Assembly (NCBI GenBank): GCA_002293005.1
Contig: DBCJ01000110.1
Span: forward strand, 14,078 to 26,437
Source of the DNA: Ignavibacteria bacterium UBA961
Lineage (GTDB): Bacteria; Bacteroidota; Ignavibacteria; Kapaibacteriales; UBA961
DNA: 12,360 bases
Reading direction: 5' to 3'
Below the pieces are notes generated by a model that was given only the letters and a program-made list of their open reading frames with translations, was not told where the DNA came from and did no database searches. Both the position numbers and the translations under genes were made by a program. Shown here in pieces: positions 5,910-12,360 of this stretch. The first letter of the stretch is position 1. The number at the start of each line of letters is the position of its first letter.

Positions 5910-6848
5910 TTATCGTATGATATCGAACAATGAACTAATCGATGCATTATTATGTGTTCTTTCAATCGCTTCGCCGAATAACTCAGCAACTGAAACTGTC
6001 ACGATTTTTGAAGATTCCCAGTGCATGGGGAATGTATCGGTGACATATACTGTCTTGATCGCATCACTTTGATTGATTTTCTCAATCGCAGAGCCGGAAA
6101 ACACTGCATGTGTGCAAACTCCGGTGATGCTTTTTGCTCCTGCATTGAGCAGTGCTTCAGAACATTTTACGAATGTGGTTCCTGTATCAATCAAATCGTC
6201 AATGACGATGATGTCTTTTCCGGAAACCTCTCCGATGATGTTCATGACTTCAGCCACATTGTGGCTAGGTCTGCGTTTGTCTACAACAACAAGATCAGCA
6301 TTCAATACTTTGGCATAAGTTCTTGCTGTTTTTATTCCGCCAACATCAGGTGATGCAATGGCCAAATTTTCTGAACGCAATTCAAAGAGCTTCTTGACAA
6401 GCACCGTAGATCCATATAAATGATCCATCGGTATATCGAAAAATCCCTGAATCTGTGGTGTGTGCAAGTCCATCGTAATAACGCGATCAGCACCTGCTTC
6501 CGTCAACAAATTCGCAACCAACTTTGCTGTGATTGATACTCTCGGCTGATCTTTTCTATCCTGCCTTGCATAAGCAAAGTAAGGAATGACTGCCGTGATG
6601 CGCTTTGCCGAAGCTCTCTTTGCAGCATCAATCATAATCAACAATTCGAGAAAATTTTCTGCGGGAGCATTTGTTGATTGAACGATGAAGAGATCCTTTC
6701 CTCGAATATTCTCTTCGTATTTCATCCAAATCTCGCCATCGCTGAAATTTCTGATCACGACGGGCGACAAATTTCTTCCCAATGAGCGGGCTATATTCTC
6801 CGCCAGGGTTTCATTGGATCTGCCGGAAACAATCACCAGATCAGACAT
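5910..6848 (-). CDS. prs: Ribose-phosphate diphosphokinase (PRPP synthetase)
   Basis: Cytoplasmic enzyme that transfers pyrophosphate from ATP to ribose 5-phosphate, making PRPP for purine, pyrimidine, histidine, tryptophan and NAD synthesis. The 312-residue length is normal for class I enzymes. Visible are the N-terminal SGRSNETLAENIA, the ATP-binding FSDGEIWMKYEENIRGKDLFIVQST and PYFAYARQDRK segments, the metal site DLHTPQIQGFFDIPMDHL (about 126-143), the catalytic-loop region VVDKRRP, and the PRPP-binding loop VIDDLIDTGTT (about 214-224). It is the first gene of an apparent prs-rplY operon. The tRNA-Gln gene and a terminator lie upstream, so it should have its own promoter in 6849-6913, but I see no convincing -7 element there and no Shine-Dalgarno before the ATG. 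Confidence 0.97.
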   Translation of the reverse strand: MSDLVIVSGRSNETLAENIARSLGRNLSPVVIRNFSDGEIWMKYEENIRGKDLFIVQSTNAPAENFLELLIMIDAAKRASAKRITAVIPYFAYARQDRKDQPRVSITAKLVANLLTEAGADRVITMDLHTPQIQGFFDIPMDHLYGSTVLVKKLFELRSENLAIASPDVGGIKTARTYAKVLNADLVVVDKRRPSHNVAEVMNIIGEVSGKDIIVIDDLIDTGTTFVKCSEALLNAGAKSITGVCTHAVFSGSAIEKINQSDAIKTVYVTDTFPMHWESSKIVTVSVAELFGEAIERTHNNASISSLFDIIR

Positions 6849-6913
6849 GCTTTAGTGCCGATAACAATTAATGACAAAAAGCCGGACGCAAGCGCCTAGA
6901 ATGAATTTGTTGG

Positions 6914-6947
6914 AAAAAGCCACGAACCAGCAGGATCGTGGCTTTTT
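6914..6947 (-). terminator. Rho-independent terminator downstream of tRNA-Gln
   Basis: A perfect 12-bp inverted repeat, AAAAAGCCACGA (6914-6925) with TCGTGGCTTTTT (6936-6947), with a 10-base loop. The GC-rich part of the stem is 7 bp and a T-run flanks both sides, so it could act in both directions. On the minus strand it lies 8 bases beyond the 3' end of the tRNA gene. Confidence 0.88.
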
Positions 6948-6955
6948 AAACAGTG

Positions 6956-7027
<72 letters not shown>

Positions 7028-7055
7028 GTTAGTTTCAAATAAACGAAACAGAACG

Positions 7056-7087
7056 CAAAGATAGGGTCTTTTCAGATTTCTGACAAA
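7056..7087 (-). promoter_or_regulatory. Bacteroidota-type promoter of tRNA-Gln
   Basis: On the minus strand, TTTG (7084-7087), 20 bases, then TATCTTTG (7056-7063): exact agreement with the Bacteroidota primary-sigma consensus TTTG/TTG, N19-21, TAnnTTTG. The -7 element ends 28 bases before the tRNA 5' end, leaving a short leader for RNase P to remove. Confidence 0.75.
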
Positions 7088-7109
7088 GAAAAAGTCAGTA
7101 AAAAATTGG

Positions 7110-7142
7110 AATTGATTGATTTGTTCGGCATTTCAATCAATT
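7110..7142 (-). terminator. Possible weak terminator of xseA
   Basis: A perfect 9-bp AT-rich inverted repeat, AATTGATTG (7110-7118) with CAATCAATT (7134-7142), has a 15-base loop. On the minus strand a run of six T follows within a few bases. The stem overlaps the xseA stop codon. Low GC content and the large loop make it a weak candidate. Confidence 0.3.
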
Positions 7143-8311
7143 TTGATGGAATATTGATCCCTTTCTCGTATCAATGTCAATTCTTCGCCATGAGTCAATT
7201 CTTCACTTGAATTCAGGATTGTTTCCCCTCTTTTCAATAGCGCAAATCCCTTTTTTAAAGGGGAATAGGGGTGTAAGGCCAAACATTGCAATTCAAGAGA
7301 TTTGATGATATTATGGCTTTGTTGGATATTTCTCACCATAGATACCGACATTCTTGATGATAATTCATCATTTCTTTGAGAAGCATTGCGAATATGTTCG
7401 GATAGTCTTCGAAATCCGGAATGTTCTTTCAGGCGAGACATTGTGTCTTTCAATCGGGAAAAGTGTAATTGCATTCCACGACGAAGTGAGTCACCACTAG
7501 CTTCCAAATGGGCATGTAAATCATTGATCGTAATTGAGCTGACCAATTCGGCTGCTGCCGTTGGGGTTGCGGCTCTTCTATCAGCCACGAAATCAGCAAT
7601 AGTGATGTCGGTTTCATGACCCACACCCGAAATTATTGGAATTGTGCAGTCTGCAATTGCATATGCAACTTCTTCATCATTGAATGCCCATAAATCTTCT
7701 ATCGAACCACCACCTCTGGCAATGATGATGACTTCGCATTCAGTTGCTTCAAGTTCGCGAATTGCCATTACAATGTCTTTTGGAGCTTGATCGCCCTGAA
7801 CAATTGTAGGCCTTAGTATCACTTCGGCGAGAGGATTTCTTCTTTGCAAAGTTGAAAGCATGTCTTGAACAGCAGCGCCAGTTTGAGAAGTTGCAATACC
7901 AATTTTGAGTGGAAATGCAGGGATGTCTTTCTTTCTGGAATGGTCGAAGAGTCCCATTGAAGATAATTTCTTTTTTAATTCCTCAAATGCGAGATATAAA
8001 TCACCGGTTCCAAGTGGAAGAATGCTCTGACAATCCAATTGATATCGACCTTGCGGTGGATATAATGTGATATTTCCTTTTGCTATCACTTTCATGCCGT
8101 CGGTCAGAGGGAATTGCAGTGGTTTGCCTTTCCACATCACGGCACTCATTTGAGCATATTCATCTTTGAGTGAAAAATAGCGATGACCCGAACTATGATG
8201 TTTGTAATTGGAAATCTCTCCAACCACAATCACCGAGCCTATACCTTGTTCGAGCAAGGTGCGAATTTGCAATGTGATTTCAGAAACGGATAATGAACCA
8301 TCAATCTGCAT
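7133..8311 (-). CDS. xseA: Exodeoxyribonuclease VII large subunit
   Basis: Catalytic subunit of exonuclease VII, which degrades single-stranded DNA from both ends into acid-insoluble oligonucleotides during mismatch repair and clearance of damaged DNA. The 392-residue protein has the usual order. The N-terminal OB-fold (about 1-100) includes VSEITLQIRTLLEQGIGSVIVVGEISNYK and SGHRYFSLKD. The catalytic domain has IGIATSQTGAAVQDMLSTLQRRNP, RGGGSIEDLWAFNDE (about 199-213) and ISGVGHETDITIADFVADRRAATPTAAAE (about 227-255). A coiled-coil tether follows (about 265-345), then a C-terminal strand segment with LKKGFALL. It is slightly short for the family, mostly in the coiled coil. No xseB, often adjacent, is found next to it. 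It is divergent from the aminotransferase gene. Confidence 0.97.
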   Translation of the reverse strand: MQIDGSLSVSEITLQIRTLLEQGIGSVIVVGEISNYKHHSSGHRYFSLKDEYAQMSAVMWKGKPLQFPLTDGMKVIAKGNITLYPPQGRYQLDCQSILPLGTGDLYLAFEELKKKLSSMGLFDHSRKKDIPAFPLKIGIATSQTGAAVQDMLSTLQRRNPLAEVILRPTIVQGDQAPKDIVMAIRELEATECEVIIIARGGGSIEDLWAFNDEEVAYAIADCTIPIISGVGHETDITIADFVADRRAATPTAAAELVSSITINDLHAHLEASGDSLRRGMQLHFSRLKDTMSRLKEHSGFRRLSEHIRNASQRNDELSSRMSVSMVRNIQQSHNIIKSLELQCLALHPYSPLKKGFALLKRGETILNSSEELTHGEELTLIRERDQYSIKID

Positions 8312-8510
8312 GATAAGTCTCGATTTGAATTCCGGGAAACAGAGCGCTCAATTTAGAAATTTTCCATGCATGAATGATGAGAGTATTTCTTTATTCATTG
8401 GGAATTGTCAGGTCATGCCAAGATGTTAATTTGTCCATGTTCAAAGTGAAGGCTTCCATCCTTCATTTCATACATATCGCCACTTGTTGTATAATATTCC
8501 GGGTGAATCA

Positions 8511-9689
8511 GTGAGTTTGGATGTATCAATCCGTGTTGAATCAGCTCTTGAAGCTCAGACACTCGCTATTTCCAATACAGCCAAAAGAATGAAGGCTGAG
8601 GGAATTGATGTTGTTTCATTATCAGTTGGGGAGCCTGATTTCGATACCCCGCAATGTGCGAAAGATGCCGCCATTCGAGCATTGAATGACAATTTCACTC
8701 ATTATACCGACTCCAATGGAATTGCTGAATTGCGTGAGGAAATCGCAAAGAAATTCCGTGAAGAAAATGGAATATCGCATGCAAAAGCATCCAATGTGAT
8801 TGTGTCCGGTGGCGCAAAACAATGTATTTACAATACATTGATGGCACTTTGCAATGAAGGGGATGAAGTGATTATCCTTGCACCGTATTGGGTGAGTTAT
8901 CCTGCAATGGTGGTGATGTGTGGTGCAGAGCCAATTGTCATTTCCGGAGATTATGATAATCAGTATAAAGTCACACCAAATCAATTAAAGAGTGCGATCA
9001 CGCCAAAAACCAAATGTGTGATTTTGAATAGTCCTTCAAATCCCACGGGAATGATGTATACCGAGAATGAGATTAGGGAGTTTGCTGAGATTATTGCAGA
9101 ATCTGATTGTTATTTGCTCAGCGATGAGATTTATGAGAAGCTTACATATAGTGATATCAAGCATTTTTCTCCTGCTTCAATCCCGGAATTGTCTTCAAAA
9201 GTGATTACCGTGAATGGAATGTCCAAAGCTTATGCAATGACCGGCTGGAGAATTGGATATATGCATGCTCCGGATCATGTGTTCAAAGAGGTTTCGAAAG
9301 TACAAGGTCAAAGCACTTCGCATCCGAATTCGATTGCTCAGAAGGCATCACTTGCTGCATTGCAAGAGGGGAATGCGGATATAGAACGAATGAGAATTTC
9401 TTTTGCACAAAGAAAGGAATTGACTTGTGCAATGCTGTCTGAGATTCCCGGATTGAAATTCCATAATCCGGATGGTGCATTTTATGTATTTATTTCTTTT
9501 GATGAAATTACGGATGATGTGGACTTTTGTTCTTATTTGCTTGAGCATCATCATTTGGCACTTGTTCCCGGTGATGCCTTTGGATGTCCGGGTGCCTTGC
9601 GCATTTCATTTGCCGCTAGTGAAGAAACATTGAGAAAAGGAATAGAGCGATTGGCACTTGGTTTGAAAGCTTATGGAAACAGCAAATGA
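8511..9689 (+). CDS. Aspartate-type aminotransferase, class I/II fold (PLP-dependent)
   Basis: Cytoplasmic PLP enzyme that transfers amino groups between aspartate (or a related amino acid) and 2-oxoglutarate. With the GTG start at 8511 it has 392 residues, typical of the family. Visible are SLSVGEPDFDTP (about 36-47), the cofactor phosphate-binding GGAKQ, APYWVSYP, the SNPTG motif (176-180), SDEIYEKL, the PLP-binding lysine K239 in NGMSKAYAMTGWRIGY, and the substrate-carboxylate Arg in GALRISFA near the end. The wording is that of the subgroup Ib enzymes, some of which also use prephenate, so the exact substrate is open. The GTG is chosen because GGGTGA lies 4 bases before it and the product then begins like relatives; an in-frame TTG at 8484 is the alternative. 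Its stop overlaps the next gene's start by 4 bases. Confidence 0.92.
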   Translation: MSLDVSIRVESALEAQTLAISNTAKRMKAEGIDVVSLSVGEPDFDTPQCAKDAAIRALNDNFTHYTDSNGIAELREEIAKKFREENGISHAKASNVIVSGGAKQCIYNTLMALCNEGDEVIILAPYWVSYPAMVVMCGAEPIVISGDYDNQYKVTPNQLKSAITPKTKCVILNSPSNPTGMMYTENEIREFAEIIAESDCYLLSDEIYEKLTYSDIKHFSPASIPELSSKVITVNGMSKAYAMTGWRIGYMHAPDHVFKEVSKVQGQSTSHPNSIAQKASLAALQEGNADIERMRISFAQRKELTCAMLSEIPGLKFHNPDGAFYVFISFDEITDDVDFCSYLLEHHHLALVPGDAFGCPGALRISFAASEETLRKGIERLALGLKAYGNSK

Positions 9690-10579
9690 TTGGATCGCAT
9701 AAATATCTTTCTCCGCAGGCAGTTGCGCAATTGGGTTCAATTGAAGTCAAGGCGCGATTGATTGTCGAAGGATTCATGTCGGGAATGCATAAATCTCCAT
9801 ATCATGGCTTTAGTGTTGAATTTGCCGAGCATAGACAATATCATCCCGGTGATGATTTGCGTTATTTGGATTGGAAAATTCTCGGGAAGACAAATCGATT
9901 TTATATCAAGCAATTCGAGGAAGAAACCAATCTTCGATGCACCGTGATCATTGATACAAGTGCATCCATGGGATATGCTTCGAAAGGAAATGTGACAAAG
10001 TTTGATTATGCTGCTTGTCTTGGAGCCGCTTTTGTATATCTCATGATGAAACAACATGATGCGGCAGGTTTGGCTTTATACAATGATTCCATTGTTTCTT
10101 ATCTTCCCGCAAAAAAGAAAACCTCATACCTAGGAGAAATGCTCCGAGTTTTAGGATCTGCGGTTCCATCAAATGTTACAGGTACTGCAAAGGCCTTGCA
10201 TGAATTGGTGGAGCAATTGCCGAGAAGAGGAATGGTGATCATCATCAGTGATTTTTTTGATGAGATGTCATCAATCATTCAAGCGATGAAGCATTTCAGA
10301 CATGATGGACATGAAGTGTTGGCAATTCAGGTGTTGGATCCAAGAGAAAAGGATTTCTCATTTGGATTGGATGCAAATTTCCGTGACATTGAAACGGGAG
10401 AAGAGTTGATTACGCAACCATATCATATCAAAAAAGCATATGCGGATGGATTTGCTCGATTTATGTCTGAACTCAAGCATGAATGTCGGGCAAGGGGAGT
10501 GGAATATCTTCAGGTTGACACAAATCAGCCCTATGAAATTGCGCTAAAGGAATATCTCTATAAAAGAGCAAATACATAA
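9686..10579 (+). CDS. DUF58 / vWA-like domain protein
   Basis: A 297-residue soluble protein of the DUF58 family, which usually works beside a MoxR-type AAA+ ATPase in metal-dependent assembly or stress functions; the precise role is generally unknown. The family signature is clear: FAEHRQYHPGDDLRYLDWKILGKTNRFYIKQFEEE (about 47-80), followed by a von Willebrand-A-like fold. The MIDAS metal site DTSASM has D90, S92 and S94, and the later strand is VIIISDFFDE. There is no signal peptide or membrane helix. Its ATG overlaps the aminotransferase stop (ATGA), so the two are translationally coupled. No MoxR ATPase, nor the vWA/BatA partners common in Bacteroidota, is in the window; the next gene is convergent. 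The operon thus appears to pair a housekeeping aminotransferase with an isolated DUF58 gene. Confidence 0.9.
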   Translation: MIGSHKYLSPQAVAQLGSIEVKARLIVEGFMSGMHKSPYHGFSVEFAEHRQYHPGDDLRYLDWKILGKTNRFYIKQFEEETNLRCTVIIDTSASMGYASKGNVTKFDYAACLGAAFVYLMMKQHDAAGLALYNDSIVSYLPAKKKTSYLGEMLRVLGSAVPSNVTGTAKALHELVEQLPRRGMVIIISDFFDEMSSIIQAMKHFRHDGHEVLAIQVLDPREKDFSFGLDANFRDIETGEELITQPYHIKKAYADGFARFMSELKHECRARGVEYLQVDTNQPYEIALKEYLYKRANT

Positions 10580-10602
10580 AAAAAGTCCCGCGAACGGGAC
10601 TT
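10577..10602 (-). terminator. Rho-independent terminator of the sigma/anti-sigma/tlpA operon
   Basis: A perfect 8-bp stem, AAGTCCCG (10583-10590) with CGGGACTT (10595-10602), and a CGAA tetraloop are followed on the minus strand by a run of T (10578-10584). It starts 3 bases after the tlpA stop codon and its T-run overlaps the stop of the convergent DUF58 gene. On the plus strand the following sequence is only moderately T-rich. Confidence 0.88.
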
Positions 10603-10605
10603 CAA

Positions 10606-11157
10606 TTACTTCTTCTTCAGGGCTCTCAGTATTGCATTCTTAAAATCTTCTTTGCTTCGGGCGCCAATGATTTTTTCATTGACAGTGCCGTCTGCATTGA
10701 TGATGAAGGTTGTTGGGATTGCTCCTATTCCATCATAAGCTTCAGCAACTTTGTCATTACCGATAATGATGGGGTAAGGAATATTCTTTAAACGAACGAA
10801 TTTGCTGACGGTATTGAATGCTTGATCATCTCTGTCCATAGAAACACCGATAACGAGCAATTCATCTTCGGTGAATTCCTTCGATAATTCTATGATATCG
10901 GGGATTTCCTTTCTGCAAGGCGGACACCATGTTGCCCAGAAATTCAGGAACATGACTTTACCTGCACCGAATTGCAGGAGATTTACTTGTTTTGTTCCAT
11001 CCTTCCAGGTGAGATCCGCTGCTTTCCCCGCGCCGGATTTTGTGACTGATTCAACAGAATATACCCTACCCGAAGTCGGAGTCTGGGCAATAATATCTGT
11101 ACTTGTCAGACAGATCAATGCTAAAAAGGCATGCAATATGCCACGCAAATGATTCAT
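10606..11157 (-). CDS. TlpA/ResA-like secreted thiol-disulfide oxidoreductase
   Basis: Extracytoplasmic thioredoxin-fold protein that reduces or rearranges disulfides. The 183-residue product begins with a signal peptide (hydrophobic core LHAFLALICLTST) and a likely cleavage site after IIA24, before Q25. There is no lipobox, so a soluble periplasmic protein is likely. The thioredoxin domain (about 58-180) shows VMFLNFWATWCPPCRKEIP with active-site C78-P-P-C81 and the cis-proline segment GAIPTTFIINADG. The ATG at 11157 is chosen over a longer frame because it has AAGGA about 7 bases upstream and gives a proper signal peptide. It overlaps the anti-sigma stop by one base (TAATG), so it belongs to the sigma/anti-sigma operon. 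The sequence between signal peptide and domain (about 25-57) is not recognised. Confidence 0.88.
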   Translation of the reverse strand: MNHLRGILHAFLALICLTSTDIIAQTPTSGRVYSVESVTKSGAGKAADLTWKDGTKQVNLLQFGAGKVMFLNFWATWCPPCRKEIPDIIELSKEFTEDELLVIGVSMDRDDQAFNTVSKFVRLKNIPYPIIIGNDKVAEAYDGIGAIPTTFIINADGTVNEKIIGARSKEDFKNAILRALKKK

Positions 11158-12062
11158 TATGTTTCCTTTACATGTAAGAGAGCCGACAATTGTTCCGTAC
11201 GAAGATCGGAAACCATCACGCATAGATTTGGTCCCAATCTCCACAAAACCATTGTATTTGAAGCACCGTTTTCTTGTTCCCAGTACCAGTCGGCTTTATT
11301 AACAATTTCCATTGCTCTGGGATTGACGCTGAGGGTTTGATTATCTACCAAGCCCTGCGGTACTTCGTAGGCATAAATAATGTTTTCGCCAACTTTGTAA
11401 ATGAAGTGAGCAAATTTAGTGCCTTTCTCTTGTGAAACAACACCGCCGATGAGTTCGGCGTCAATTTTTGGATAATGAACAGTGTACTTTACGCCATTTT
11501 CAGCAAAAAAGCTTGATAATTCTTCTTGGTTTGAAGTCAACATCTGCGGTTTGAGGTCGCCATTTTCATATGCATGAAAAGAAGTGTATGCTTGAGAACA
11601 AATATTATTTGTCCCTGCATGTACAACTTTCAACATCGAAGGATTTGGCGAAACCACTGATTCTGACTGTACTTGTTCGGACATGTACACATAGCCCGCC
11701 ATGAAAATGGCGAATACAGCTGGGATTGCAAATTTTGGAGAAAGCACGGAAACTATCGGATCCAATGCATTCCAGAATGACTCAAAGAATGAACCACTCT
11801 TTGTCTGCTGAGAAACTTGTGTTTGTTGAACTCTGATACCATTCAAAATGGATAATCTGAGGTCGACAGGTGCTTGTATGTGCAATGCTTCATTTTTATG
11901 GTGAAGCATGTTTTTCATTGCCGTTTGAATGTGAAGTGCTACGGATAACTCGGGATCTGACTCAAGACGGCTCTCTAGTTCTTGCTTGACCTTGGGATCG
12001 ATATACTCACCATCGGCCATCGCTGCAAGATACTCTTCGAGATCTTTGGATGATTTATTCAC
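11157..12062 (-). CDS. Membrane-anchored anti-sigma factor
   Basis: Probable single-pass inner-membrane protein that holds the upstream ECF sigma factor inactive until a signal arrives. Of 301 residues, 1-50 form a short helical cytoplasmic region (LEEYLAAMADGEYIDPKVKQELESRLESDPELS), typical of anti-sigma N-termini. It lacks the HxxxCxxC zinc-binding motif of the ZAS group. A membrane helix spans about 111-127 (FAIPAVFAIFMAGYVYM). The outer domain (130-301) contains a pattern seen in RsiW-type anti-sigma factors: LSSFFAENGVKYTVHYPKIDAELIGGVVSQ, then FAHFIYKVGENIIYAYEV. This domain has exactly two cysteines, C155 and C281. The start codon is GTG, 34 bases after the sigma stop. Operon position between an ECF sigma gene and tlpA supports the assignment. 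Confidence 0.8.
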   Translation of the reverse strand: MNKSSKDLEEYLAAMADGEYIDPKVKQELESRLESDPELSVALHIQTAMKNMLHHKNEALHIQAPVDLRLSILNGIRVQQTQVSQQTKSGSFFESFWNALDPIVSVLSPKFAIPAVFAIFMAGYVYMSEQVQSESVVSPNPSMLKVVHAGTNNICSQAYTSFHAYENGDLKPQMLTSNQEELSSFFAENGVKYTVHYPKIDAELIGGVVSQEKGTKFAHFIYKVGENIIYAYEVPQGLVDNQTLSVNPRAMEIVNKADWYWEQENGASNTMVLWRLGPNLCVMVSDLRTEQLSALLHVKET

Positions 12063-12096
12063 GAGTCGTCAATAATTAATGGATAATAATACTGTT

Positions 12097-12360
12097 TTAT
12101 TCAAAATCTTTGGTGTCATAACCTCTTTGCTTAGCATACACAAGCAATTGTGAGGCAAGCATTTTACGAGCGCGATGTAATCGGGAGCGAACCGTTCCGA
12201 TGGGACATTCAATGATTTCTGCGATTTCCTCATAGGTCATACCTTCCAAATCGCAGAGAATTATTGCAGTTCTGAATGTTTCGGGAAGTGATTCCAATGC
12301 TGTTGATACTTCGTCATCAAGTAGATTGTCAAAAATCTTTTTTTGTAAGTCCGTTGAATC
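12097..12360 (-). CDS. ECF-type RNA polymerase sigma factor, C-terminal part (5' truncated by window edge)
   Basis: Alternative sigma factor of the sigma-70 family that directs RNA polymerase to stress or envelope promoters. The frame is open to the right edge, so only the last 87 residues are seen and region 2 is missing. Region 4 is clear: ALESLPETFRTAIILCDLEGMTYEEIAEIIECPIGTVRSRLHRARKML, with the helix-turn-helix in the second half that reads the -35 element. It is followed by a short tail, LLVYAKQRGYDTKDFE. Codons upstream of the apparent TTG at 12297 are in frame and homologous in character, so that TTG is not the start. It is the first visible gene of the sigma/anti-sigma/tlpA operon; its promoter, possibly autoregulated, lies outside the window. 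Confidence 0.93.
   Translation of the reverse strand, partial: DSTDLQKKIFDNLLDDEVSTALESLPETFRTAIILCDLEGMTYEEIAEIIECPIGTVRSRLHRARKMLASQLLVYAKQRGYDTKDFE

Noticed and set aside
8208..8429. Plus-strand open frame of 73 codons between xseA and the aminotransferase
   Set aside because: Over 100 bases of it are antisense to xseA, it has odd composition, and no start signal or family resemblance.
8484..8510. TTG start of the aminotransferase and a TATAAT box at 8490-8495 as its promoter
   Set aside because: GTG at 8511 has GGGTGA just upstream and fits relatives. TATAAT has only a poor -35 (TTTCAT), and this lineage uses a different -7 consensus, so I do not list it as a promoter.
11158..11244. Longer start of the TlpA-like gene
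   Set aside because: The extension overlaps the anti-sigma coding end, has no signal-peptide character, and hides a good signal peptide and ribosome site at 11157.
12295..12297. TTG at 12297 as the sigma factor start
   Set aside because: The frame continues open to the window edge with coherent region-4 lead-in sequence, so the gene is cut by the edge.

Overview
The window reads as ordinary, gene-dense chromosome from the Bacteroidota/Chlorobiota (FCB) lineage; a Kapaibacterium- or Ignavibacteria-like member is possible, but I cannot place it finely. Reasons: the tRNA gene has a textbook Bacteroidota promoter (TTTG, 20 nt, TATCTTTG); the winged-helix regulator ends in a helix sequence typical of RprY-like Bacteroidota regulators; Shine-Dalgarno sequences are mostly weak; base composition is AT-leaning. 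There is no mobile element, CRISPR array or phage gene, and no gene-free stretch longer than 300 bases. The longest, about 200 bases between xseA and the aminotransferase, holds no convincing gene.

Layout. 1-741 (+): C-terminal part of the disaggregase ClpB, cut by the left edge. 742-2351 (-): a zinc-type cation diffusion facilitator followed by CcmB, two nucleotides apart, running tail-to-tail into clpB with no base between the stop codons. 2391-4163 (-): ATP-type PEP carboxykinase with its terminator, a candidate promoter, a perfect inverted repeat at the predicted transcript start, and a pair of palindromes further upstream. 4138-4812 (-): an OmpR-family regulator whose receiver domain has lost its phosphorylation site; 4895-5251 (+): a divergent NTF2/SnoaL-like protein. 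5257-6848 (-): prs and rplY as an operon, with terminator. 6914-7087 (-): tRNA-Gln(UUG) with promoter and terminator. 7133-8311 (-): xseA. 8511-10579 (+): an aspartate-type aminotransferase overlapping a DUF58 gene by 4 bases. 10583-12360 (-): ECF sigma factor (cut by the right edge), membrane anti-sigma factor and a secreted TlpA-like thiol oxidoreductase, ending in a terminator.

How the genes work together. Most are housekeeping: protein disaggregation, metal export, cytochrome maturation, gluconeogenesis, PRPP synthesis, translation, DNA repair and amino-acid metabolism. Two regulatory units stand out. The first is the 4.0-4.9 kb region, where a phosphorylation-independent regulator sits directly upstream of pckA, and the DNA between them carries several symmetric elements. 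The second is the sigma/anti-sigma/TlpA operon, in which the extracytoplasmic domain of the anti-sigma factor has two cysteines and the co-transcribed partner is a secreted CXXC thioredoxin. I see no clearly novel multi-gene system; these two units are the best leads.
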